A stretch of DNA of 64,000 nucleotides from Zelonia costaricensis (lineage: Eukaryota; Euglenozoa; Kinetoplastea; Trypanosomatida; Trypanosomatidae): contig JASAOO010003528.1 in the NCBI GenBank assembly GCA_030849075.1, positions 1 to 64,000 of the forward strand. Reading direction: 5' to 3'. This document shows positions 30,559 to 40,686 of this stretch, piece by piece. The notes under the pieces were generated by a model. That model made no database searches. It was given only the letters and a program-made list of their open reading frames with translations, and had not been told where the DNA came from. Positions within the stretch are counted from its first letter, which is position 1. Each line of letters starts with the position of its first letter. The translations under genes and the position numbers were made by a program.

Positions 30559-32455
30559 GGCGGCGGAGCGGTACGCGGGCACGAGGCTCACCCTGAAGGG
30601 GTCGATGGGAGGGCTGGGGTTGCTCAGGAGGAGCGGAGAAGGGGGGGGGGGGGAGTGGAGAAGGGATGAAAGCGGGCTGATGGAGGAGTGCGACGTGAGA
30701 AAAAAAGGGGAGGGGGGCGAGAGGTGCAACTGCTCCGTAGTGCGCATGTGTGTGTGTGTGTGTGTGTGGTGTGGAAGGTGGTTGGCGGAGGGGGGGGGAG
30801 ACGGGGGATGGGGGAAGGAGAGAAGGCGGAGGAGGGAAGCGTTTCGCAAAAAAAAAAAAACCGAAAGAGGAGGAGAGACACGGCGTGCCAGAAAGGGTGC
30901 AGAAAGGGGCGACGGGAGAGCGAGGCAGGGGTGGGAGGCGGGAGGCGGGCGAGGGCACTGCGAATGCGATATACTCGAATCGCTGACGCCCGTACTGCCC
31001 TTCTCCTTCCTCTTCTCTGAGCACGTCCACCTTGGCTCGTTCGGCGTCGCTGGAGTGAGCGGGCGCCAGACGGCTCTTCCAGCGCCGCCTTGAGTTAAGC
31101 TGGTTGGCGTCCATGAGGAGGATGCCGCAGGCGAACACGCGATCAGACTTGAGCCACACAGCCTCGAAGGCTGAACACCGCTGTGAGACGGTGCCGCTGG
31201 CTTGACGTGGTGAGCACGCACTCTTTTCGTTTGGAGCGGAGTGGTGATGCACGCACCACATGGTGTCCGCCGTACTGACCCGTTCGCTGCAGGGCATGCG
31301 CGCGCGTGTGTGTGTTTGTGTTTTGTTGTCCTTCTGTTTTGGTGTGTGTTCGTCAGTCCTGGAGGGGGCGAGAGGAAGGTAAACATAGCATGGAGTCGGG
31401 CAAAACGGGGGGAGAGAGAGAGAGAGAGAGACGTCGGTCGTCGAGTCGTGCACAAACGTCAAGGCAAGGGAACCATGGGGATGAAGAGAGAACAGAAAAA
31501 AAGCACACACACACACACACGGAAAACCACGCGCACACAGAGACACGCGAGAAGGTAGACAGAGCACGCATACTGAAATACACGAGAGAGAGGAATGGCG
31601 CCGTACAAGTGGCACGCAGCAAGCGTACCGAAACGCCAAAGCAACGCGTAAAAGAAGAAAAAAAAGAAAGAGCCAGTCATGAAAACAAAAAGAAGAAACA
31701 AGACCAAACTCCAGGGCGGCGACGCCCCGCGCGGTAAACGCATCCGCACATCAGCACCAACACCAAACACACGCGAGCAGGCATACATGTACACCAAACA
31801 CACATGCACACACCAAAAAGAAAAGAAAGGGAAAACGGCTGCCTCACCAACTCATGGGAAGGCGGAGTGGGGGGGGAGAGGCGGGTATGCGGCCGCGATA
31901 TATCCAGGCCAGTCTTATTCTCAGCGCAAACAGGAGAGGTCACCTCGCGGCACACGAGCACAAACCAGAAACACAAACCAGACACAAACACACACCACGT
32001 ACATCCGGCGCCTTCTCCTTTTCCACCTTTCCTCTTCTCGTCTTCTTTTGGTTTGTTTGTGAGGTGTGACGCACACATACACACACACACACACACGAGA
32101 GAGAGGAGATGGAGGTGGAGGTGGAGGGGGAAGAAGGTTCAGCAACCGCCGGCCGCCCAAGGAGGACCATGGAACAGGGAGGAGGAAAAGAGGAGGCAGC
32201 CATTCCTCCCCATACCAAACCACAAACGACGCTGCGCAGCGAAGAGGCACGAAGCGAGAACACACAAACACAGACACTCGTACACAAGAAAAAAAAAAGA
32301 GCGAAGAGACGGCGAGCCTCGCAAGCAACAACAACAACAACAGAGGACAACTCCAGCGAGAAAAAGAAAACAACAACAACAGCGTACGGTGAGATGGCGA
32401 GACAGCGGAGAGAGGCTACTCAGCAAGCACCGCCTTCCTCAAGAAAGGGGGCAGC

Positions 32456-32463
32456 NNNNNNNN
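32456..32463. other. Run of eight Ns (assembly gap)
   Basis: Eight ambiguous bases abut a 28-base poly-G run. The true sequence length here is unknown. It lies outside any gene called here. Confidence 0.98.
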
Positions 32464-32491
32464 GGGGGGGGGGGGGGGGGGGGGGGGGGGG
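32464..32491. repeat. 28-base poly-G homopolymer
   Basis: Uninterrupted G28, next to the N run. It may be collapsed or over-extended by the assembler. Confidence 0.85.
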
Positions 32492-32676
32492 CGAGTGGAG
32501 GACTCCCGAGCCGAGTCCACTGACACTGCCGCCCCCCCCCCTCTCCCCATCCCCCTTCTCTCTCACACTCACACACACACACCACGTAGCGCGCGCACGC
32601 CGACACCGCCAACCCGCTGATATGAATACGAGCAACATGACGGGGAGGAGGTGGGCAGTCAACCAGGGCGAGAGGG

Positions 32677-32701
32677 GGAGGAAAGGAAAGGAAAGGAAAG
32701 G
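32677..32701. repeat. (GGAAA)n pentanucleotide repeat
   Basis: Four to five GGAAA units on the plus strand, a pyrimidine TTTCC repeat in the minus-sense transcript. Confidence 0.85.
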
Positions 32702-33052
32702 AGAGCATCGGCAGGACAGACGTGTGTCAGGCAAGAAAGAAAAAACAACAACAATAAGAGAAGGAGTCGCGGAGTAGTAGAGCAGCGCGGGCAGAAGGCG
32801 GAGGGCGGGAAGGGGCGGGGCGGGGGTGAGTGGGGAGTGGGTGCGAGGAAGAGGAAAAGGGACAAGCGAGAGGAGAGGGAGGCAGAGGGGGGGGGGGCGG
32901 CGGGGCATCTTACACTGGGAGGAAGCTACGACAGAAGATCAAACGCACAGCGCAGACAGACAAAAAAAAGGACACACACACACAAGAAGGTGAGAAGGAA
33001 AATAGGCGAGGAAGTCATAACAACCGTACACTCGCACAGACACCTTATCCGA

Positions 33053-33079
33053 ACCAACCTACCAACCAACCAACCAACA
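33053..33079. repeat. (CCAA)n tetranucleotide repeat
   Basis: Six imperfect CCAA/CCTA units on the plus strand. Confidence 0.85.
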
Positions 33080-34361
33080 GCAACAAAGCATTGTCGCACG
33101 CAGCATGGCCGCGAAGGGTGTGATGAGGGTGGGTGGGGAATGCTTCGTAGTGGTTGTGGAGGCGATGGAGGGAGGCGGGGGGGTTCACGGTGCTGCTGGG
33201 GGCGGGTCGCTGCAGCAGGCGTGGCCTAGCAGGAGCCAGCCGGCACAACCACGTGTCGCCGCCGCTGCCACACACACACACACACATACACACGCACCTT
33301 GACGAGAGTACAATACCCACCTAGTTTGTATGGTTGCCGCGTGCGCCTGCCTCGACACATTGACGTGGCCTGAACTCCCTTTTGCTTTGCGTTGTTGTCT
33401 GTTCCTCGTCTTCCACGCGGCGCATTCCTTTTCTGTCTCGATTGCGATGGCGATGGTGGCTGGGCGATGAGTACGTATGTGTAAGGCAGCGCCATCGCCA
33501 CCGCACCGCAGACGCGCACGCAGAGCACGCACAGCCCACTCACACGCACACACACAAACACACACAACGCGTACATGTACAACTATAAAGATTGTAGAGC
33601 GACTCCGTCGTTGGCAGAGACGTTCATGCGTCGGGCAACACACTGGAGCTATTCAGACGAGTCGAGCTTGGTGTGGCGGGGGAGGGGGAAGGGGGCAGGT
33701 TTGCGTTTGTGTGGGAGAGGGGTGTGGGCAGCGTGCAAGAAGGGACCAACATCAACATGCGAAGCGAGAGAAAGGGCATCAAGAGCAGCAACCCGGAGAA
33801 AGGCAACCAAAGCAAGAAACAGCGGCAGAAGAGATGTTCACGGCGAGGAGGACACGCCCGCACACAAATGCGGAGAAGCCTAAAAAAAAAAAGAAGGTGA
33901 TGCAAGTGGGCACGTTGATATACACGCGCGCGGCTCTCTTCTACATCAACCGTACACATCCACAATTTAACTTACGCACCCACACACCCACCCACACACA
34001 TACACACACACACACCAATCAAGAATGCGGAGCTCCGAGATGGGGTGAGTGCGGGTGCAGTGGCTGAGCCTCAGCTTCTTCCTTCCTTCTCGTCACTCGC
34101 TCTACTCACTTTCCTGCTCATTTCCGTGCACCTGGTTGCCTCAGCCGTGTCGCCGTGTTCCTTCAGATGCTCAACCGCGTCCGTCCGTTCCCCCTCCCGT
34201 TCCCGTACGGCGTTGCACGCCTCGCCTGTGTGCGTGTATGTAAAAGTGACGCCCCTGCGCAAAGACTGGAACGCATGTGCGCCGGCTCGCACACCTGCGT
34301 CTTCTTCACACAGGCAAGGAGGTTGGCGAGAATGCGAGCACAAAGAGGGGATGCAGGGGTC

Positions 34362-36119
34362 TTACGCGACGGTAGAGCGGCTGCCGACAGCATTCACGGT
34401 CATGCCGTGGTCGACCTGGATCTGATTGAAGACGCTGCTTGTCAAGGACGTGTTTGTCGTCGCGTTGGCCGAGGACGACAGTAGGCGGTTGGCGCCCGTC
34501 ACGGTGGAGCGGCAGCTGCGCGTCTCGCCCCCCGAGCACTCGGAGAAGGCCGAGTGGTTGCTCGGGGCGACGTTCTTGCCGGTGCGACTGCGCGGCCCAC
34601 GCCGGCGCGGACCGCCCTCACTGCTCACCTCTGGCTTCACCGCGCGTGGGTGCTTCACCGAGGCGCTTGTGCTGCGCGCGGCACTGCCGCTCGCCCGCCG
34701 CGAGGCTTGGCTGCTAAGACTGGCAATCGCGGCCCGGTCCAGGTGGCTCGGGCTGCTAACCGGGTCGTGCGCCAGCGGCGTCCAGGCTTGCTGGTGCGGC
34801 TGCAGCTGCTGCTGCTGCGAGATGCTGCGCACACTTTTCCCTGTCGCACCCGACGGCGGCGCCCCGCCCTGGCAGGGGTTCATCGGCCGCGCGCCGTGCT
34901 CTAGCACGGGGTAGAGGTGGTGGTGCTGCCCGCCGCCGCCGCCGACGTGGGCCAGACGACCGAGCGAGTCGCACACCTCTGTGTCGATGGTGGAGCGGCC
35001 GTCGGCTGCAACGGTGCCGGTCGCCATGCTGGCCAGCGCGGAGGGGCCGAGGAAGGTACCACCCGCCATCGCACTTGCGGGGGAGCCGCGGGAGTGGGAG
35101 CGGGCGTGCACAGCGGCGGACGCGGAGGCCCCGAGCGGGCTGGCGGTGGCGCTCAGCGTCGATGCGGCAGCCGCAGCAGAGACGGCGCCTGCGCCACCGC
35201 CCACACCGCCGTTCCGCGGCGAGGCGCGCGCGACGCCGTGTGGGGAGACGTGGCCGGCCGTGTGACTGCCGGCGTGGTGCAGACTGCGATACGGCAGCGG
35301 CTGCTGTCGGTACGCGTTGTGGGCGATGTTTGCCTCCGAGATGATGTCCGTGACGAGGGTGAGGTCCTCCTCGAAGGCAAACGGGTCCAGCCCCACTACG
35401 ACACCACCCGGTGCAGAGGATGTTGGCTGCTGCTGCTGCGATTGTGGTTGAGGCTGCTGGGCAGCGGGCGAACTCGTGGCGCGGGGGTCGCCACCTGGGG
35501 AGGCCACGGAGGTGCCGCCGCTGTGGGGATGCAGGTGCAGCTCCCCGCGGCAGGCCGTCGCCATCTGGTGGATTAGCCGCGCGCACTGGTCGCGATCTTG
35601 TATGACGGCCGAGAGGTGCAGGGTGTCAGCTACGGAGAGAAGGCGGCCGGCCGTGCCAGGGTACAACCCGCTGGGGCTGCCGCGCTGGTTGCCGGCGAGG
35701 CCGCCGCTACAGGTGCTCGCTGCGTAGCCACCCGCCGACAGCGGAGGGGTGGCACCAGACGGGGAGTGAGTGGCGGGGTTGGACGGGCTGGGGTGGCGGG
35801 CTGCTGCGGCAGCATCCTGCTGCAGCACGATGTCGAACTGATCGAGCTCGCCCTCTTCCATCGTGGGCCCAACCGACGCCGCTGCGGCTGCTGCCGCGCC
35901 GCGCGCGAGGTCAGACTCGTCGGCCGCGGCGGGCGGCGAGGCCGTCTGCTGCTGCGGCACAGCTCGCGGTGGTGGTGCCCCCGTGCGGGATGCGCTGGAA
36001 CTAAGGTTGCCGGCCCCGGCACCGAGGTGGCGCATGTAGACGCCGTCTGCACTGAACTCGATCGGCGAGGACGGGTGCCCGGCCCCGCCACGGTACAACA
36101 CAGCTTCTACGCCCTCCAT
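34362..36119 (-). CDS. Hypothetical low-complexity protein, 585 residues
   Basis: No family recognised. It begins MEGVEAVLYRGGAGH and ends VNAVGSRSTVA. An acidic patch MEEGELDQFDIVL lies near residue 86. A more ordered stretch near 150-175 reads LHLSAVIQDRDQCARLIHQM, and another near 235-260 reads LDPFAFEEDLTLVTDIISEA; both look helical and may bind partners. The rest is Ala/Ser/Gly/Pro/Gln-rich and a basic KPEV/RRGPRSRTGK region lies near 510-530. No membrane segment or enzyme motif is seen. The start is set by a strong pyrimidine tract and CAG only 4 nt upstream; a Met 21 codons earlier lies within or before that tract. Consistent wobble GC supports coding. Confidence 0.82.
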   Translation of the reverse strand: MEGVEAVLYRGGAGHPSSPIEFSADGVYMRHLGAGAGNLSSSASRTGAPPPRAVPQQQTASPPAAADESDLARGAAAAAAASVGPTMEEGELDQFDIVLQQDAAAAARHPSPSNPATHSPSGATPPLSAGGYAASTCSGGLAGNQRGSPSGLYPGTAGRLLSVADTLHLSAVIQDRDQCARLIHQMATACRGELHLHPHSGGTSVASPGGDPRATSSPAAQQPQPQSQQQQPTSSAPGGVVVGLDPFAFEEDLTLVTDIISEANIAHNAYRQQPLPYRSLHHAGSHTAGHVSPHGVARASPRNGGVGGGAGAVSAAAAASTLSATASPLGASASAAVHARSHSRGSPASAMAGGTFLGPSALASMATGTVAADGRSTIDTEVCDSLGRLAHVGGGGGQHHHLYPVLEHGARPMNPCQGGAPPSGATGKSVRSISQQQQLQPHQQAWTPLAHDPVSSPSHLDRAAIASLSSQASRRASGSAARSTSASVKHPRAVKPEVSSEGGPRRRGPRSRTGKNVAPSNHSAFSECSGGETRSCRSTVTGANRLLSSSANATTNTSLTSSVFNQIQVDHGMTVNAVGSRSTVA

Positions 36120-36123
36120 GTGA

Positions 36124-36160
36124 CTGCGCGGCAGGAAGGAGGGAGGGAGGGGGGGGCGGG
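36124..36160 (-). promoter_or_regulatory. Predicted spliced-leader acceptor of the 585-residue gene
   Basis: The minus strand has a C/T tract (36131-36160) then GCGCAG, with AG at 36124-36125, four nt before the ATG at 36119. It favours the second of two in-frame Met codons. Confidence 0.6.
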
Positions 36161-39100
36161 GTGTAAGCGAGGGGCTCTCCACGTCTGTTATCCCCTTGTA
36201 ACCGCGGTGCGGCTGCAGCGGACGCGACTTCTATGAAGAAGGAGGCGGAGGAGGATGGGGTAGGGGAGGGACACGCTGGGGAATACACGCGGTCACACGC
36301 ACGCACACGGAGGGGGCACTCCTGCCGCAAATATAGGCAGTACGATGTAGGTTCGATCGGTATGAGGGAGGGAGGGGGGAATTGGGAGTGGACGAGGAAG
36401 ATGAAGATGAGGACGGTGTCCACCAAGCAGCCGCAAGCACACACAAACACACGCGCCAAGGACGATGACAATAACGGAGGAGGGCTCTCCACAGAATAAC
36501 GAGGCGATGCGCGGAAAGTTGGGGGGGTGAGAGAAGGAGAACACAAGGGTGGCGAGGCGCCAGAGAGCCGCGTACCCGACACTGTTGTGGAGATCTTGGA
36601 AGAGAGAGAGGGGGGCGGGGTGGCGCGAAGTAGGGGGAGGGGTCAAGCAACGGTAGTGGGGAAATACTTGCGGAACTCAGGGAGCTGCTGCGGACCAGTT
36701 TGGCGCTCACAGGGTGGAGAGAAGAGGAGAAAGGTAGAGGTAACGGGAGGGCGGGGGGTTGCGTGGTACAGGAGGGTGAAGGAACACAAAGAAAAAAATG
36801 TTGGGGGACTGGGGGAGGAGAAACAAGTCGGAGCACAAGTGCCGGTGGCGGTGCAGGGTGATACAGGCAAGTGTCTTGGCGGCGGACCGAGCGGAGAAGA
36901 GAGAGTGGCTGGCGGGGGGGGGGGAAGAGCGGGAAAGGACACACACACACACACAAACACACATACAAACACGAAGAAGGGGCAGAGATGGTGCGAAGAA
37001 GAGGAGGGTGGGAGAGGAATGATCAGTGATACAAGAGGGGAGTGGGGGAGGGAGATAAAGGAGGAAAGCGGAGTGGGATGGAAAATGGTGCGGGAGCGGG
37101 GGCAAAGGCAAAGGGGAGGGGAAATGGGGGGGTAGGGGTGCGGAGCCAGACGGAACCACAACGACACCAACCGACGGGCAAGGAGGGGGAGAGAAAGGGA
37201 AGGGGCTTTGGAGGGCAAACACAAGGGAGAAGAAACGCAGTTCGCTGAAAGGCCCTCTCCCTTCGTTTGACAAGACAGCAAAGAGGAAGTGGATAGAGAC
37301 GCAATCGCAACTTTCGCAACACTCCCACGCGCACTCACGGGTACGCACAACAGCAATCAGCAAACAGCCAAACAAAAACACCAGCGGCAAAGAAAAGGGG
37401 ATTTAGACAAGAGGGGAACCCCGATGGTGCAGAGAAGCGAAGTCGAAGTAGGGATGCGCGGGGGAGGGGAAAGGTGTGGGTAGGGGGGGGGCGAACAGAA
37501 AAAAAAAAACAGGAGCTTGGGGAGAAGTACGACGAGCGCTCTACAAGGCCAGACCCGATGGCTGAGCACACAGCTACACCCACGCACCAACACGACGACA
37601 AAACACAAGCCCACACACACGCCCACACAGAAATCTACGCGCACGCCGACCTCGCAAGCACGGAGGGAAGAAGGTTGAGGAAGGAGAGCGGGGGTGGGTG
37701 GGTGGTGGCGAGAAACCACGAGGGCAAAACCAAAAGAGATGTGGTGGCAGTAGTAGCACTAGTGATAGAGGAAGGGGAAAGGGAGGAAGGAGGGTGAGGG
37801 GAGGTCGTAGCAATGGCAGAAAGGGGAAAAGGGGGGGAGGGAGGGAGGATGCGGCCCTGGCACAGAGCAGGAGGGTAGCAAAGCACTGCGCACGTCTTCA
37901 CTCACCCACCCACACACACAAACACCGCAAACTCACGATTCTTTGTCGTCTCTTCGGTGTGTAGGCTCCTTCTCCAACCAATTGAGCTCTTGTGCCTCCC
38001 TCTTCGCAGCCCCGTTTTTCCCCGCTGGACGGACTGCGCGGTGGGGGAGAGGGGGGGGGGAGCTGAGAAGAGTGCTTCGGGGGACGAGTGAGCGACCCAC
38101 GACGAGAGCGGCAAACACAAAGACGCAGACGGACAGACACGCACACGCGTGAAAATGGGCCACGCAGCGAGGAGGTTCAAGAGCCGATGGAAGGGTGCCA
38201 ACGGCGGGGGGATGACAGCGCGTGCGAGGGTCAGCGCACGCGTGCTGTAGCCTTCTGGCACACCGTGCCGCCCACTCGTTCAGCCCGCGTCCCCGTCTTC
38301 CTTCCTTGCCTTCTTTTTCGTTCTTCTGCCTTCCTCTCGAGAATCGGTTCCGCCACCGCCGCGCTGGTATCTGTAATAGCTCGGGTGCTCTTCTGAAGGG
38401 CGGGAGGGGGGGGGGCGGGGGCTGTGGTGGTCGGTGCGTGCGTACGTGCGTCGCGTCGCGGCAGTCAGCCGCGCTCGAGGACTTGAAGGGGGATGAAAGG
38501 GTGAAGTGGACTTGCGCGGCGCCGTGAAACTCAGCCCTTCAGACGCCCACGAGTGTGCGACAGAGCGATGAGTGAAGGAGGAGAGAGGGCGAAGCACACG
38601 AAGAAGAAACAAAATGCACACAGACACACAGAGACACAGGCACACCACCGAACACAAACAAGTAGACAAGAAAAACAAGCTTCTTGCTCAATAGAACACG
38701 TGCGCGTGCGCGTGTGGCTGGCGCTGTTTCTCCCTTCCTTCCACGATCTCTCTCAACTAGAGACGAAACGCGCTGCGGTGCGGAGTGGAAGTGGGCGAGG
38801 GTAGCAGCCGTGAGAGGAAGAGGAGCGGCGCCGCACAGGCCTGCAGGCACTTGTATGCGTGTGGGTGTGTGGGCGTGGACGGAGAGGGGATGGGGTGGGA
38901 GAGGCTAAGCGAGGAAGCACTCGAAAGAAGAAAAGGTAGAGGGGCGTGGGTTGGGCGAAGGGGGGTGGTGCTGGTCAAGGCTGCCGCAGTGCTGACAGGA
39001 GTTCAAGCTGGCCTAGCAAAGACCGGAGAGCACACACACACACACACGCGCACACAGGCGCGCGGAAGATGGAAGACAAGAGAGGTCTGAAGGTGTGGTT

Positions 39101-39541
39101 GGGTGCTTGAGCGACTCAGAACGAGCTCGCAGACACTTGCATGTACGTGACGGTGATAGGGAGAGGAGGGTGGGAGAGTAAAGAGAAGAAGGAGAAAAAC
39201 AAAGCCAGTCGAAGCAGGTAGGTAGAGGGGTGAGCAGGAGCACCGAGGCAGTCTCTCACGAACGCGTGTGCAGAGGAAGAGAGGGGGACTGCCGTGGTTC
39301 GGTGCCGACGAGGGCACTGGTGGAAGAAAACAAACAAACAAAAAGAGGAAACGAGTGAAGAGGGGAAAGGGGAAAACAGGCGAACAAAGCTGGCGGTGAG
39401 GGTCGAGGGCAGTCGCACGTGGAGTCCTGTGCACCCTCTGGGCTCCCCTGGCTGTTCACCCACGCAGTCACGCTTGCGCAGATCTCGGTGCAGGCGAGCG
39501 AGACAGAGGAAGAGAGCAAAACAAAAAAAAGAAGAAGGAAG

Positions 39542-39542
<1 letters not shown>

Positions 39543-39576
<34 letters not shown>
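39543..39576. repeat. (CA)n dinucleotide repeat
   Basis: Perfect CA run of about 17 units, 195 bases from a second, longer one. Confidence 0.9.
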
Positions 39577-39577
<1 letters not shown>

Positions 39578-39768
39578 GAGCGTCGGGAAGGGGTTTAGTG
39601 GTACGGGCTCCGAAAAAGAAGAGGGATCGGCGAAGGGGCGAGGCGCAGACGAGGGGGAAAAAAGGGGGGCCGCCACCGCCGCGCAAATGGCGGTACGCGT
39701 GGGGGAGACAGAAAGCGAGGCGGAGGAGGCGAGCTGGACAACGCCTCAGCACGTGAGCACACACGGGG

Positions 39769-39770
<2 letters not shown>

Positions 39771-39814
<44 letters not shown>
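39771..39814. repeat. (AC)22 dinucleotide repeat
   Basis: Perfect run of 22 AC units, followed within 20 bases by GT-rich sequence (39825-39850) that could pair with it to form a hairpin. Confidence 0.9.
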
Positions 39815-39818
<4 letters not shown>

Positions 39819-40686
39819 CTGAATGCGTGTGTGTTCGTGTGTGTGTACGTGCGTGAGTCTCACCGTGTGCGTACGCGCGTCTCAGTTTGGCTGTCTGTCG
39901 TCGACTCCCTTGCGTCCAGCTTCTATCTCGTTTTTTTTTCTTTTCCTTCTTTTTCTTTTGTTTTGCTCGTATGCTCTGGTAGCACTTCAGCGCACGCCTG
40001 TTACGACCGTGTGTATTTCTTCTTGTTCGTTTCACCACTGTCGGTTAAAGCACTGCTGGCGGCAGTACAGGAGGGGACGAAAGGCGCGGACGCGCGTGCG
40101 GGTGGTGCGGTGGAGCCGGGTAGCATCAGGCAGTGGTGGTAATGGTTTGTTTTATTATCCAGTGAACGAGGATGAGATCGGGAGTGGGAGGGAGGAGAAG
40201 GGGTCGAGGTGAGAAGGGTGGGTGGCAGCGTCAGCACATGCATTCGCCTCAGCACACCAGAGACGCAGTGGCGTCTCCCCGTTGGGGGTAAGGTGGAAGT
40301 GCGGGAAGAGAGAGGGAGGGGGGGGGAGGCCGAGACGTGCGCGGAGATTAGCACCCCAACACACCCAGATCCATGCGCTGTTAGCGCTTCTGGACAGGGA
40401 GAGCGGCTTGGCTACAGTATCGTCTAGCGAATATGAGGGGAGAAGAGAAAGGCACGAACGACAGAGGCGGCAAAAAAAAAAAAAAAACTTGTCTGCTTCC
40501 TTGGCGTTCTAGAAGACTGCCCCCCCCTCCCCTTGCGGCAGAGGAACAGAGTGCCAAGACGCAGTCCACAGAAGCAGTGTTTCTTTTCTTTTCTTGGGTG
40601 CCACGCGTGATGTCATCCAAGCGGAGGATCGCATTCCCTAGACAACACCCTTGCGCCGTGTACTGTCCTCCGCGTGCAGGTCAACA

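Larger units (their letters stand above)
30559..34361. other. 3.8 kb gene-poor region with assembly gap
   Basis: No supportable gene. Features seen are GT repeat near 30745-30767, poly-A 30848-30860, GA repeat near 31412-31430, many CA runs (31505-31520, 32080-32096, 33272-33286, 34003-34014), a GGAAA repeat, a CCAA repeat, and a run of Ns followed by 28 G. The plus strand is purine-rich over most of its length. It presumably carries the 3' UTR of the 585-residue gene and the leader of the G-patch gene. Confidence 0.55.
36120..40686. other. 4.6 kb gene-poor region upstream of the 585-residue gene
   Basis: No supportable gene on either strand. The plus strand carries repeated GGGA/GGAAG-rich blocks, CA repeats (36940-36954, 39029-39047, 39543-39576, 39771-39814), poly-A and poly-G runs. 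Longest frames (245 residues at 36231-36968 minus, 282 at 39294-40142 plus) are translated repeats. It should include a very long 3' UTR of DBR1. A CTG/GT-rich, T-rich patch near 39820-40010 breaks the purine trend. Confidence 0.55.

Noticed and set aside
36231..36968. 245-codon minus-strand frame
   Set aside because: Translated CT/GT repeats (P/S/L/V runs) without folded segments.
39294..40142. 282-codon plus-strand frame
   Set aside because: Contains two translated CA repeats; wrong strand for this unit.
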